This document shows positions 37,533 to 50,475 of a stretch of 64,000 nucleotides of DNA, in pieces. The number at the start of each line of letters is the position of its first letter. Positions within the stretch are counted from its first letter, which is position 1. The notes beneath the pieces were generated by a model. That model was not told where the DNA came from. It saw nothing but the letters and a program-made list of their open reading frames with translations, and searched no databases. The stretch is taken from NCBI GenBank assembly GCA_002917075.1, contig NTMA01000142.1, positions 1 to 64,000 of the forward strand. Reading direction: 5' to 3'. A program made the translations under genes and the position numbers. Origin of the DNA: Hawksworthiomyces lignivorus (taxonomy: Eukaryota > Ascomycota > Sordariomycetes > Ophiostomatales > Ophiostomataceae).

Positions 37533-39439
37533 TCGTACAAAATATCTTTACGGGAGTATTTTTTTTTTTTGTTCTATGGTGCATGCACCCAAGGGAGAGT
37601 AGTGTTTCTTATTTTTCTTCTATTCCCGATTTGTACAATAAAAACAGGGGGCAAATGGCGTATGAAATACACAACCAACGGCCTCCGCCAATCTTTATTG
37701 AACTGGCGCTTAGAAAGTGTTAGCCCGCTAGTATCAAGTACATATTCTAGTGCAATAGTTGTGCAAAAACCTAAGCAAAGTGTAAAGCAGATACGCCACA
37801 TAACCAGGTACACCGTACCTTGGCGTGTGATGCACAAAGTTTGCGAAATACAAAGCGTACGCTTATGTACCCTACATCCACTACCTATTAATCAGCCTCG
37901 GAAAAGGAGAACCAATGCAAGTATTCTGTTCCTCATGAGCCAGGTCCTGCCGAACTGTTTTTCAGATCAGTCTATGCCTTTTGGATGAAGTTCTCTATGG
38001 CCTGGCTGCCTGGCTAGGATATTTGAGAAGAAAAGCTAACAGCAAGGTGCGAGTACTTTGTATTTAGTATCTCTGCTCAGCGGAAACAAGCGAAAGGCGA
38101 CGCACGGTTAAAGTATCTGTACAGCATGTCGTAGCGTAGGGGCGGTCCGCTAGCGAGAAATTCGACCCAACTGTAACAGTGCGTCTCAAGGCGTAGATGT
38201 TAGAGATGCACCAGATTTCTTAAGACATTTAGAACGAACTATTTTCTTCGTTTTTTAAGGTGATAGTAGAGACAGAACACGACCCGAAGAGCCCTAAATA
38301 ACACGAATGGTCGCGAGACTAAATTTTTGAACAACTTTCCCATGACTACTGATGGATTAAAACAAAAAGAAAGGAAGAGAAGCGACCTTGCCTTCTCATC
38401 TGTTGAGTACTGTACCATCAAGCCGTCCCTAGTATCATAGGGAAAGCAAAGTTCTTTAAAGCCAGATAATCGTAATGAAGAGGGATTCGTTCGATGTAAG
38501 CACAGCCGCAGCTGGGCTCACCCTCACCAGAATAGAGGGGCATCGTTCGGCACACGCAGTCTGGATTTTACAAGGGGTGGAATACGGAACAGGAAGGCAG
38601 AATGCTGCACTGCATCAGAGGCATCAGTGAATTTCACATTCAATTCGATCGCCGCCAGGCGATTCAGCACCAAAATGGTTAGGTCACGATAGAAGGAGTA
38701 CTGCGCAGCAAATTGGGTATCTCAAAAGGAATGCGCTAGGAAGGGAGTGGGCTGATGGTGGAGTAAAAAGAGAGTTTGATCGCAGAGATATCACAGAATG
38801 TGCTCTAGACTAGTACGAACGAGTGGAAAGTCAAAGACCGCAAGATGTAGATACGGTGTGGTAACATTGAGAGCGAGAGAAGAACAAAAAAAAAAGAAGA
38901 AACGAAACTATCAAAGTAGAAGCGCCGGGGGATCTGCCTAGAGTAATTTACAGTCCTCTTCTTTGGCTCTCCCAGGTCCTCGAAAGAAAAGCCCACTTCT
39001 GTATCAAGTAACAGTGCTTGCACACCCTGCGCCGATTTTCCAAATACATGCATGAAACATGGCGAAGGTGCTCCGTGTGTTGTGGTGCTGCCGCTTGGTT
39101 TAATTCAGTTGTTTCCAATTACTCCATACCATACCGTACGCGGTGTACTCCAAAGAACTCCCTCCTTCCCGCGTTATATTACTTCGATCTCCCGCATTTG
39201 ATTTCCCGGAAAAAAAAAGATTTTCTCCCCAGAGCCTGGGTAGCATTAAAGCGCTACTAACGAATCGAGAAAGGGTCACCTTTCTTTTGCGGGCTTCTAA
39301 TTTATTACTCATTGTTCATGCTCTCAAGCTTGCCCTTTCCGCACGGACTGTCGTATTTACTGACAGGCCGAGACAGTACTTCACATGCCGAGAAGTCGAA
39401 TGTACCAATTTGTGAGGGGATATGTATCTTACTCATGCG

Positions 39440-39461
39440 AAAAAAAAAAAAAAAAAAAAAA
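39440..39461 (+). repeat. A22 homopolymer
   Basis: Run of 22 A following CATGCG. No gene-like sequence precedes it, so there is no sign of a retroposed transcript. Confidence 0.9.
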
Positions 39462-41175
39462 GTGTAGGAAAGCTCTTTTTCTATTTTCAGTCGGTCTAAT
39501 GTTGAACTTTTCGTAAGAGCCATATTTTAACGAATATTTTCCATTTATTGTTTCCGCCACATTAAAGGAACGTAAAGCGAAAGTAGTCCCTTAGTTGGTA
39601 TGAAACGGCGCTGAGCCTAAAATTTTTTTGACGATCTCTTCAAGGAGATTTGGAGGTGGTACTATACATACACACCGTTCAGACTAGTGGCTGTATCTTA
39701 CTTGTTTGAGTACGTGCGACCACCTGCGTACAGTTTTATGGGGCTTGGGATTAAGTATCCCCAGGCGCGGCAACCCAAAACGAAACGCGGACACGGCAAT
39801 CTCAATCTATTTTCTTTTTTAGAAGATTGCATTTTCTAACACTTGCGTTGGTGACAACGGACAATGTACATACGCACGAAGCGGTTGCTGACGAATGAAC
39901 TGAACTGAGCTACTTTCTGCGAGATGATACAGTTCTCTGGGCGGAGAGGTACGGAGGACTTCCTAGCAAATAAGCTTTAGGAAAAAGAAGACACCAAATA
40001 TGCCGCGTGTTTGTGCAGCACGCTCCCAACTTTGCTAACATGATCTAGAAACGAAAGCTTGTCTAGAGACCTATGTACAGGGACGAAAGATTATCTATGT
40101 ACACAGTTACAAATCTCCTTCTCTGTCTCTTATTATGACTACGCCCGGTCCTGTATTTCTTCGCTGCCTGTGCAGTCGTCCTTTATCAAAGACCCAAACA
40201 ATGAAACATACACGAATCTCTCCGAACAGTGCTTTTCTCTCCCTGCAAGCCCATAGACCCCAGCAGGGACAAAAGTAGAAGAGATCGCTCCGTGGTCTGT
40301 AAGTAGAACTAGTGTTCTTACGTAGTCATTCGGGAGGCGGCTTACACTCTCCTGCATCTCGGCATGGCCCTCGTACGAAGCGCATCATTGTGCTCGCCCT
40401 CTTTCTTCCATTTTTCTCTAGTTTGCCTTTGTTTTCCGACAGGAAGGTTCAGCTTTGTTCGGATGAGTACTGGGGGTCCAGCTGTCAAGTTTGTATTTTG
40501 TGGGCGACGTGGATCTGGACCAATCGAAAACTGAGCTGAAAGGAAATTATTACTTGTCTAATCCCTATTTCTGGGCACCAGATTCTGTCCTCTTCCCGGA
40601 CTGGCACGATTCCCATCCATCAAAGACCCAAAGAAGAAGGAGGGAAGTGCATGGGGAAAAGACAGAATGGGCTGATCGTGTGCTCGTGGTGGGGGCGTGA
40701 ATCTACGTTTAAATTGCGTATCGCAAGAGAGGAGGGGTGGCGGTTGAGGGCGCCTTACTAGCGCTAATTCCAGAAAAGTGCAAATTAATACGCTAGTCCA
40801 CCAACGCTGGAAGAAGAGACGGACGCCAGAATAAAAAGTCGGAAAATGTATGTATGTACGCCGCAAGGACAGGCAAGCAGAGATGCACAGAATGCCACCC
40901 ACGGAGTAGAAGATGGCTTCCCCACGTTGTCAAAGTTCCGACGACAGCACACGCAAGAATTGTCCTATATAAAGTATTAAGGGTGGAAAGAGGCAGCAAT
41001 TACGTGCATGCGTATTCACCAAAAAGGCGTCCTCTGCTCGCACAGAACACATACAAAAAGCGGACGATAAAGCCTTTATGAAAATGATTGCGCTCTCCTT
41101 AAAGCCTTTTGAGCAGGCAAAGGGTGTGTGTGCAGGAGAAAGAATGGAGCCCGATGAAGCTCTCAGACGTACGTC

Positions 41176-41185
41176 GTACTCCGTA
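41176..41185 (+). repeat. Dispersed motif GTACTCCGTA, copy 5
   Basis: Exact 10-mer, preceded by GTACGTC and followed by CC. Located in the gene desert. Confidence 0.8.
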
Positions 41186-41533
41186 CCATTCTCAATACCA
41201 GCATAGCCCATTCGCGCGTGCCGTAAGTGCACACATCCAAAAATTACCTACGCTGTAAGTGGAAGCATTTGGCGTGTGCGTATGTACCAGTACGTGGCCC
41301 TCTATACCCTTGAGGGCAATCTGCACTAAGAACTGTCCCCTTGCCCCAAAATAGCCTAGGGAGGAGGAGACGGCAAGGGGGGTGTATTTACATTCGACGG
41401 TCAGCGCTGTGAGACCAGTACTCCTGGCCAATTCTTCCCACAGATCTCGAATGCAGCGTTAGGAGGCGCCATCTCTCCAATCGCGATTAACGCACGGAAA
41501 CTTCATGCGTCCTAGACGGGCGCTTTCGCAGCA

Positions 41534-41543
41534 GTACTCCGTA
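41534..41543 (+). repeat. Dispersed motif GTACTCCGTA, copy 6
   Basis: Exact 10-mer, 358 nt from copy 5 and in the same orientation. Located in the gene desert. Confidence 0.8.
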
Positions 41544-44500
41544 TACGATGTAATCTACGCACATGTGACACTGCCAACGAAGTCGGCGATGACCACACAG
41601 TGCATGGTTAGAGCCCGGTATTAAGTATACGCCTGCACCACATGGTTGGTCAAAGCAGCAATAAAATGTAGATTCGCTTTCCTCGCAATCACGACCAGAT
41701 CTGTGTGCACCATTTTGCAGGATGGAGTGCAAGGTGGCGGCATTCCTTTTTTTTTTTCCTTTTTCCTTTTTCTTTTCTTTTTGAGGCTACACAAGCTGTG
41801 TTTTTTTCTTTCTTTTCTATTAGAAGTGTATATTTGTAAAGAAACTGATTCCAGCGTGTTGAATGTTCCCTGTAGATGTTTGACTAGTACAGAGCATTCA
41901 TATTTACATGAATTCTCAATGACACCATGCCCACATTCACCCAAACGAATGCGGCCGATCGCCCTGGCTTTCACTCTTCGTTTTGGCCCTTCTTCCTTGA
42001 GACAAAAAGAAATAAATTGCTTTTTTCTGTCTACAACGTTATAGTCCTAGTTGAACTGAGAAATATTGAGGCAGAAGAGAAAACATACGAGCTACTCGGT
42101 CAGGCCGGGGAGGCCGCCGCTATGTCGCGCAAACTACGATGTGCAAGTCCTCTCGAACACACAAATCTACGCAAGATCATCGGTGCTGGAGCACGCGTCA
42201 AGGACACCCCCACTCACCACCACGGTCTCTACCGAAAATAAGAGGATAAGAGAGATGAAAAGAAGAAAAAAAGATGAGAGACATACGGGCATACTCTAGA
42301 GAGGCTGAAGAGGCTATGGAGAATGCAGTGGGGTGGAAGAAGGCCACGCATCTAGTATATGGAGTTCTCGTACGACATCAATATTTCGTTCCAGCAGCGC
42401 TGTTTACTAACTTAATTATTACACCGCATACGTAATTATCGCACAGCACTATTGGTATGTAGTTCGTACGTCGCAGCTATTAGGTTTTGAGTCCGAGACT
42501 GCGATGTTGCAGCGCTAATACCCGGCAAGTAACTCTTTTCCCAGCCAAACATGGCGATGATTCCCACTATTTTTCAGGTCCCTCCTAGTACCTAGATCTT
42601 TTCCCCCTCCTGGGCAAGACACCGATGCAAGGCATGCAAGATGCGGCAACGAGCAAAAGCCGCTGCTCTTCATTTCGGTATTATTGGCCTCAAAGACGCA
42701 TGCCTGATGTTCTATTAAATTAAGCAACCACGTTCTCCCTATTCCCGCTCCTGTTGTAAGGGCATTCGGTACTGGAAACACCTGAGAGCGGAAAGCATCT
42801 GCCTCGAGCGGGCGTCTTATTTCTGTAGCTGAAGATTTTCAGATCTGCCAGGAGTTCTTACTGTTCTGGAGTTTTTGTCTTTTGAAAAGGCATACAGTAA
42901 CCTACCTCTGCAATGTACATGACGTACAGCAGTTCTTCAACATACTACGGGAGAACTACAGAATCGGATTGCCCACTTTCCAAGATCAAACAATTTGTCT
43001 AGTAGTTTGTCTGCGATTATCAGATTGTCTATCCCACTTTCTATTTCGCAAGCAAACACGTTGCGCTTCCCTACTTAGACAAAATAGAGTCGCAATCGTG
43101 CATTACATATGGCGAGGGAACCGAAGCAAAGCGAAGCGAGATATGGTTGCGGCTAGATGGATCTTGTTTCTTACTAGAGACAATATGTAGGGGTGCTATA
43201 ATACCGCCAGGCCAGATCTCACAAGAGTTATGCAGTAGAGGGGAAAAGAGCCACTTCTCAAGTGATTTGCAAGAGAAAGCGCCCCTCCCTCCTCCCCCCA
43301 AAAAAGAAAGACAGCAGCTGACTGCTGGAGACATCTACTTGTTTCAACGGAAGCCTGACAAAATGGGCAATAATTGGGCATCTTATTTCCCCTTCGGCGC
43401 GATTGGCGCGAGGCTGAGTATTAACGTTATACTCCATAGAACATCCTTGCCAGGTTCAAGAGGGCTTAATGTATGCGAACACAAATTGCGACCCTTGAGT
43501 ATCACAAAAAGGAATCCACATTGTAACTAGAATTCGACCCAAAAACAGACACAATAGTGTAATCTTGTCACTTCGTCGTTGCCTTTTTTTCCAATATTTT
43601 TCTTGCTAGTCCTTTTGTGATGTGTCATATTCCCACTTGTCTCCTAAAATTTTGATCCTATCGCATCTTGTCCTAGTACGGAAAAACCAACGTCGGTGAG
43701 AAAAGGGGGCGGTGTCGAAGGACAGTGGAGCCCTGTGAGTGAAGGTGCGAAGTTCAAGGACTCCAAAGGTCCATGCACATGGAATATTTTGTACGTATGG
43801 CACATATATATATGAATTCTTCAAAGTTAGAAGGAAAACCTAAGGAAGGCGGTAATCAGAGAAGAAAAAAACAAATGCATCTGTATCGAATGTCTTTCGA
43901 GTTATAACAAATAGACGCATCCTCTGGAATTAAGTAACTTATAAGGAGATTTATTCTCATGTTTAGAGAGTACACACAAATATAAAACATTCCAGGGGCT
44001 TTTTTTTTTGGTGGAATTCGACATTTTTTTCCTTTTCTTCTTCTTTTTCTACCCCTTTTAATTTCATATCTTTTGACAGGGCAGAGAGTATCCCATTCAG
44101 TTTTAGAGCTATCATATTGAGTACATGGACATGCTATCCAGGACGCAGGCGAAGATACACAGTCTGCCCATACAGTATGGGTGTATTTTACAGAGGTCAC
44201 TTACAGGCAAAGGTGATGAAAACATCAGTTATTAATATTGTGTGGTCCCTTTTAGACCTTTGTACGAGTACAGTAGGTGTAAAGGTTGCAAACCGTTCCG
44301 CCCCGTACATGTAGCAACAGAGATAGCCTACAACTACGCGAACATCTTCTGGGCTACCCACAGACGGACAGGGAGAAAGGGACGGTTCTGCCGTCCAAGC
44401 CGAATGCCTGGCGCCAATCCCTCGGCCTGGGTCTGGCTGGATTTGGTGGGGTTCCATCCTTTCATGTAACCTTGGTGATAAGTGGACAGACAAAAGGTTA

Positions 44501-47500
44501 AGAGAGGCGGAATATACGAGTACATACTCCAGAAAAATGGTACGCTAAATAGGCATACGCAGTTTCGATTCAAATTGGAGGGCCGCCAAAGTCCTGGTGT
44601 CCTTTCCTACGTATTTTCCATGCTGAGTACAACGTACGTTGTAAGGCTACTCTTTTCCTCTGCCGACGAGTAAAGGCTGTTTCTGTCTTGTCATTTGCAA
44701 TATTCAAATGCGTCATCTAAACAAGTTGCTGTCCTAATGTAAGAGAAGCCTGGCGACATACTTTTCGGAGGGCGACTAAGGGAGGCTAAAGGGTATTGAA
44801 CTTAAGATGCCTCGATGCCTTTTCAGAAGGGGAGAAAGCAGCGGGGTCGCAGGTCGCAAAATGAGCCAGTGCATTACACTTTCAAAAGGTATATGTACTC
44901 TCGCTTTGCACTGGAGCTCAAAGCCTTGCCTTCCACACAACAGGCCCCTTTCCTTTTCTCCTTCTACCCTTGTTCTACTTTGCTTTGATCGATCAACAGG
45001 GGGCCATTGTGCAGAATCTCGTTTAACACGCACACCTTACAAGCAGAAACTGTAAAGGTGATTCGTCCGGTTTGTACGGAGAACGGAGCACAATGAACGT
45101 TTCTCGTAGGGGTGTACCTTTCCTTCAGCCTTCGCATCATACCACACACAGCGTCTGCTTTCCTCTTTGCAGATTTGCACATCGTGCGAGTGTGGGGTGG
45201 GTGTGTGTGTGGAGAGACAAAGACATGGGAGGAATGGCGGGACTATCGTGATGCATGTCTGATTACAGGAGCACTTACTACCCTCTCGTATCTTACAAAT
45301 TATACGTGCCCCGAGTTTCTTGTGCGCTCTCACGTATGAGGAACCTCGCGGGAAGATCTACTGTGACACTTGCCTCATTCGTTTTTTCCTTTTTTTTTTT
45401 TTCTTTACATGCCATGTCCGTACGCTTTGCTTATTTTATTTATTGTTTTAGTACACCGTATGCGCATTTTTTGTGCATCCTGTGCATATCCCTGGAAGCA
45501 TCCCGTATCTGCGCTGCTTCTGGTGCTCATACAGTACACACGAAAAGAGTACTGTACAGTGTCTCTCCATCCGCGCACGTTGTATGCAAGCCGAGTTACT
45601 GGCAGGCATTGCTGCCCAATTCGGTGAATATCCCGCACGAAGTTGCAGTGGAGAGCGAAAGTAGCGCTTGGTTCTGCTTGTACAATGGGGTTCCATGGGT
45701 AAAGAGGGCATGGGGTGAGGATCCAAGGATCGTACTAATACGAAATAGGCGATGCGTACTAGCTGCTTTGCTGATCTAGTTTCTTTGAGTTAATCTTCGA
45801 TTAATTCTTTCTTACGCCGTTCCCCCCAACAATCTATTTCCAAGATTCTGCACGAGTACGGAGCATTTGACGGAGCAATTATAGTATGAGGGCAGTTTAC
45901 AGATACTAGTCTACGATACGCAACCGTAGTATTCTGGAATGGCATAGTGTGTACCAGATGCGCACGAAGAAGGAAGTAGGAGGTTGAAGCGGATCGTTCC
46001 GCCTCGTATGCGCGAGTTTGTTAATTACAAGCGCTCGCAAGAATTGCTTTTCTGGAGAGGAGCGTGGAACACAGTTAAGGTTCCTGCTTTGTACGATACT
46101 CCGTGCTCTCTTCCTAAATTCTCGGCTTGCATGACGCTGAAAAAAATAAATAAAACAAAAACAGAATACCCAAGATTCTCCGAAAAGCCTGTTTGAGCAG
46201 ACACTTTAACCAGGGGCAAGTAAGACATGCGCGATACTTTGAATCGCTGTCTTTTGAAGTATTCTATAGTCTGCACAGAACATAATAGGAGTATATTTAT
46301 ATTAGGAAAAACTTAAACGCTATCTTCCTGCTCTCGCGGCTTGCTATGCAGCAGAATAGTATGCCTGGCTAAAATCTCCACAATGTTTGCGGCGTTATTG
46401 ACCAAAAGCCATGTGTCCGAGGATGAATCATTCAAATAAGCTTATCGACGTAAAAGACTCTCACTATGACTTCACTTGCTAGCTTTAGGGCTTCGACTGC
46501 ATTTTCATGTGATTTTTCCTATGGCCTGAGCCAAGGAGAAATGTGGAAGGCGAAAATCTTTGCAGTGGAGATTGTCTCATTACAAAATGCTATACAGGAT
46601 ATTCGCGCTTACTCTCACTCTCATCTACACCTAACAAAACGATAGTGCCTACAAATCCTACTTTAGATCATGCCTCCAAATCTCGGGTCTGTGTCTTTAT
46701 TTCTCTAACACAGCTAACCGCAAAAGTGCAACTTGTCTGGTTTTGTAAAGGCATATCTATTTTACGTCGAAATCAGTAAAGGATGTTCTATGAAGTCAAT
46801 ATATATAGTTATAATACTGATTTGAAGGGGACCTGAAGAAGAGTGAATGGATAAAAGATATATGATCGTGATAGAATTGACATAGACAATGTAGAAAAAG
46901 ACTAGAAGGACAGCTGAGCAATGTGGATATGCTCGACCCATAGGTAACTGACAATACATGAGGAATGGAAAAGGAGGGAGAGAAAGAAGACGAAGTCGAC
47001 ACATGTAGCTTTTAGTTGTCGAACTCGCCGGAAATGGCCATCTAGCGAAGATTTCTTCATCGCCATAGTTGTGAAAATCTGAGAGCTTGTATCTCCTTCT
47101 GTCTGGCTCATGTATAAAAACCCTTGTTTCCGAGCAGATGGAACTGAGAGTCAGTTCTTTCGGGCCTCATCTTATGCGTTTAAAAGCGCGGTTTCAGTTT
47201 CATGGGTTGTCAAGAGTTTTGTAGACGATTGGAGCAATATGTCTGCGAGAAGGTTTTGTTCCCAGATAGTTTTGATCTTCTCGTTTCAACTTCTTATAAT
47301 ATTTTGCATCCCGGAAGAATCACAACTCTGCTTCTTACCCTCTCATCAAACCATTTCTGCTTTTCAACGTCTGACGTACGTTTAATATCTTTCACAACAT
47401 TGGCCTCGACGTACCTAGTTAATCATCTGTATTAGCGATCCAGCATATGGAGGTACACAAGACACAAAAATTAAATTCGATGTATTCGACTTTCTTGCTC

Positions 47501-47953
47501 TAGCCGTCTCTGACAAGGCCTAGACACCGGTACAATAATAATAGGGAAAATATATTAACTCCCTTTTATATCTCATTTGGTGGGTGTCTGTCAGAAATCA
47601 TCGTGACAGACTCAGCTGCGTTAATTGAGTTTTAACCCAGTGTATTACGAATGTTCTTTCAATCGTTTTGGGGGAGAACCTGAGAAAGGGGATCTTGGTT
47701 AATAAATAAGCTTCACAACCTAGTACACCTTTAAAAAAATATCTTGAAAGGCTCTGCCTACGGCTTATTTAGAGTATAGATTTATGGGACTGTAATTTTC
47801 GAAAGGGGGCACGAAACGAGACCGTTCAAGACAGAAACCCGAAAATGCAAATATATTGATACACGGTTGTAGAACCAGCTCCATTCTGACATTGGATGGG
47901 CCATTTAAATTCTAAATAATCCTTCATGCTGATTTCTCTGCAAATTGAGACCT

Positions 47954-50475
47954 CTATCGATTGTCTTCTATCTGGTGCCACCCAACTTCTCTTTGCCTGT
48001 GTGGACTGCGCCTGCTGCCCTCTAAATGTAGACGAGATGCATAATCATCACCAAGACGCTTTCTTGCGATGAGAGACAAGTTGCCGGGAGTTGATTCATC
48101 TGGACTTGGAGAAACTGGAAATCGTGATGCTTGACGTACGACATCTGTGTCCGCAGTGTTTTTATTAAAGCTTTCTTCCACTCTCTGCCCATGCGCAACC
48201 TCATTCCATGGCTGCATTTGGTTGTGGAATCGTCGGCGACCCATCTCAGAGGCTTGTGATCGGCCGGCTGCTGATCTAGTCATATCAGACGGCGGGGCAT
48301 CGATGACATGGTCTCTGTCATCTTGCTTCGTTGGCGAAGAACGCGGTGATATTACAAATCCTTCTGAAGCCATTGGCTCCAACCATCCAGACTGGGCGAT
48401 GCGGTTTCCTATTCCCGTGGCGGATCTGTTTTGCCTGACCGGGTGTAATTGGCGTTGTTGATATTGATTGTCTGGTATCCGCCGCGCCGCTAAATCTAAT
48501 GGTCTGGGAATCAACGATGGTGACATGTATCCTGCCTGCTTTCTTGCAGTTATGGTGGCTGGGAGCAATGCCCCGGGCGACATTATCGGCATTATTGGGG
48601 GATTATATACAACCTGCTGTGGGTTCTCCTTTTGATCTTCTTTTAGTTCGTGTCTGAGTGACGAGCCTGGCTTGTGAGCCACAACTCTGTCTCGCATGGC
48701 TTGTGTATTTTGTGTATCATGACTGTCGAATGAAACGTCTTCTGTGCTTGGTTTGGCAATATACGACTGTTTTGAATTTCCTGCCGTCGGTGGTTGCGGA
48801 CCACCCTTGGTCACATAGTTGACATTTCTCAGCAGAAAAGCATTCCCAGTAGTCGATGATATTGTATGAGTTACAGCCGACTGCGAAGCTGGTTCCGGGA
48901 TCCGCCAGATTGATGCGCTGGCTTCAATTCTTGATTCGCCGTTGTCACTTTTCACGTCTCCTCGCTCATCAAAGACGCTGTCTTCCTCTCCATCTTCGGC
49001 AAACTCAGTGACAATGCTTTCTCGGCTTACTGAAGAGACCCCTTGTGATAGGAGAGAGAGTTTTGCAACCGGGTAATCTACGGGTCTCCTACTTTGAGCA
49101 GACTGGGCGTTGATGATTGGGGATGTCTTTTGATTGTATATTTTGGTCGCCCCGATAGAATATGGAGCCTCTGGTCGAGTAGAAGGCACAGGACGCAGAG
49201 GCATGGTACCAGGGTATGCCATCTGTAGCTGTGCATCCTGCTTCCGTGTTAAATGAACAGGGCTTGTTGATGTTTTCTGAGGCATTTCTTCACTTGCTGA
49301 ATTAGGCAAAGGAAAACGTGGTCGGGACGGTCTTTTAGGAAAAGTGGAAACCGAAATCTGAGTGGTGTCGCTATTATTTTTTGGTTTTTGAGGTCTCCAA
49401 GGCCCCGAAGTTGTTGCCGGTACATGCATGCCGACCGGTCTTTGCGAGGCGTATAAGACAGGTTCCATATTCCTATATCGAGAGTCACCAGCTTCTTGCT
49501 CCCCCAAGAGAGATAGCGGATATGCGGGCTGAGGAAGTGTGGGTGGTTGCAAGTCTATGGGCGCTGATATCTGGAAGCTGCCGTTGGTTTTAGACCAGCG
49601 GTCTCGAGATTCCGTATTTGAAGTATCCTGTATCGTGCTTTCCGACTCTGCTAAGACAAAGCCTGCCAAGTGCCGTTGACGTATGACTCGGGCAAACAGA
49701 AATATACCAATCACCAAAAGGAGTGCTGCGGCACATCCCACTCCGATGCCTGTTATCTGGGCATTTGTTAAGCCTTGCTGCTGTTCATCACCAGATTGTG
49801 TGGCTGTTTCTCCCGTCTCTGTTGAAGATGACGTGCGGACAGGGGAGGTTGTGGCTTGCGTATGTTGTATCAGAGTAGAAGGCAGTGTATGTGTGCTATG
49901 GAGACTCATGGAAGGACCAGACTTCGTGTATGTCATTGTCGTCTTTGACGTTCTCGTCGACGTGATAGTGGTGTCGGCTTGACCGGGGACAACAACTGTA
50001 GCAGTGAGCGTTGCATGGGTTTCTGGCACTGCGCCGGTCTCGCCTGAGCACATTGAATAAGCCTTTTTTGCGGCATCGGCTGCCGCAATAACGATAGGAT
50101 CAGTACGCATATTCGGCAAAAGAAGACTGCAAGAAAAAAGCTTGACTCACATGTTGCGTACGCACCTTGGCATTGCCCGGCCTTACTTTCTATGACCAAG
50201 CATGACACGGCGCCCTCTCCAACTGAAAAGCCATTCGATCCTGTATGCGCGCAGAGGCATTGTAGCGTGGGCGAGCGCCCACATAGGCTTGTTCCAAAGT
50301 TGCTGCTTACAAACGAGGAAAAGCAAGCTACTGCACAAGGTGGAACAAAGTTGACGATATCGCTTGGCAGGTTGACAGTTGTAGCAGCATAGGCATATTG
50401 AGCTACCAAAACCGTGAAGAGCTGTATTTGTAGTAGCAGCAGGAGCGTTGTCGAGAGTATGCCATGGAATAACAT
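47954..50475 (-). CDS. CFEM-like membrane protein with long cytoplasmic tail
   Basis: Probable plasma-membrane protein with a fungal eight-cysteine extracellular domain; role unknown (CFEM proteins include haem scavengers, adhesins and receptors). Exons: 50151-50475 and 47954-50079, giving 816 aa. Order: signal peptide (about 1-30); CFEM-like domain with PPCAVAC, LCG, LQCLC, SCL, GQC and a last Cys in YSMCSG (eight Cys in all); a Ser/Thr-rich stalk (about 130-205); one TM (GIGVGCAAALLLVIGIFLFA) followed by RVIRQRH; then about 570 residues of polar, disordered cytoplasmic tail rich in Ser, Pro and Arg. The Asp that helps bind haem in canonical CFEM is not seen before the CxC. The intron is uncertain: I use donor GTGAGT and acceptor GGCAG (71 nt); donor GTGCGT with the same acceptor also keeps the frame. 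Confidence 0.78.

Larger units (their letters stand above)
34967..47953. other. About 13 kb without a supportable gene (gene desert upstream of nsdD)
   Basis: No frame exceeds about 175 codons and none shows a recognisable domain, conserved block or convincing splice structure. The part next to nsdD (34967 to about 36200) is purine-rich on +, with G-rich tracts at 36062-36075 and 36134-36168, and is probably the promoter and leader of nsdD. Three exact copies of the dispersed GTACTCCGTA motif and several one-mismatch copies lie between 36.9 and 46.1 kb. Homopolymers include an A-run of 22 at 39440-39461. I recognise no transposon proteins, LTRs or tRNA. The function may be regulatory; noncoding RNAs cannot be judged from sequence. 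Confidence 0.55.

Noticed and set aside
14043..45033. Similar short translations MHWLIL-PAT near 14400 and 44880
   Set aside because: The underlying DNA is not similar over any useful length; chance resemblance.
45255..45779. 174-codon plus-strand frame in the gene desert
   Set aside because: Ser/Tyr/Phe/Cys-rich with no recognisable motif or splice structure; within what chance allows in 13 kb.
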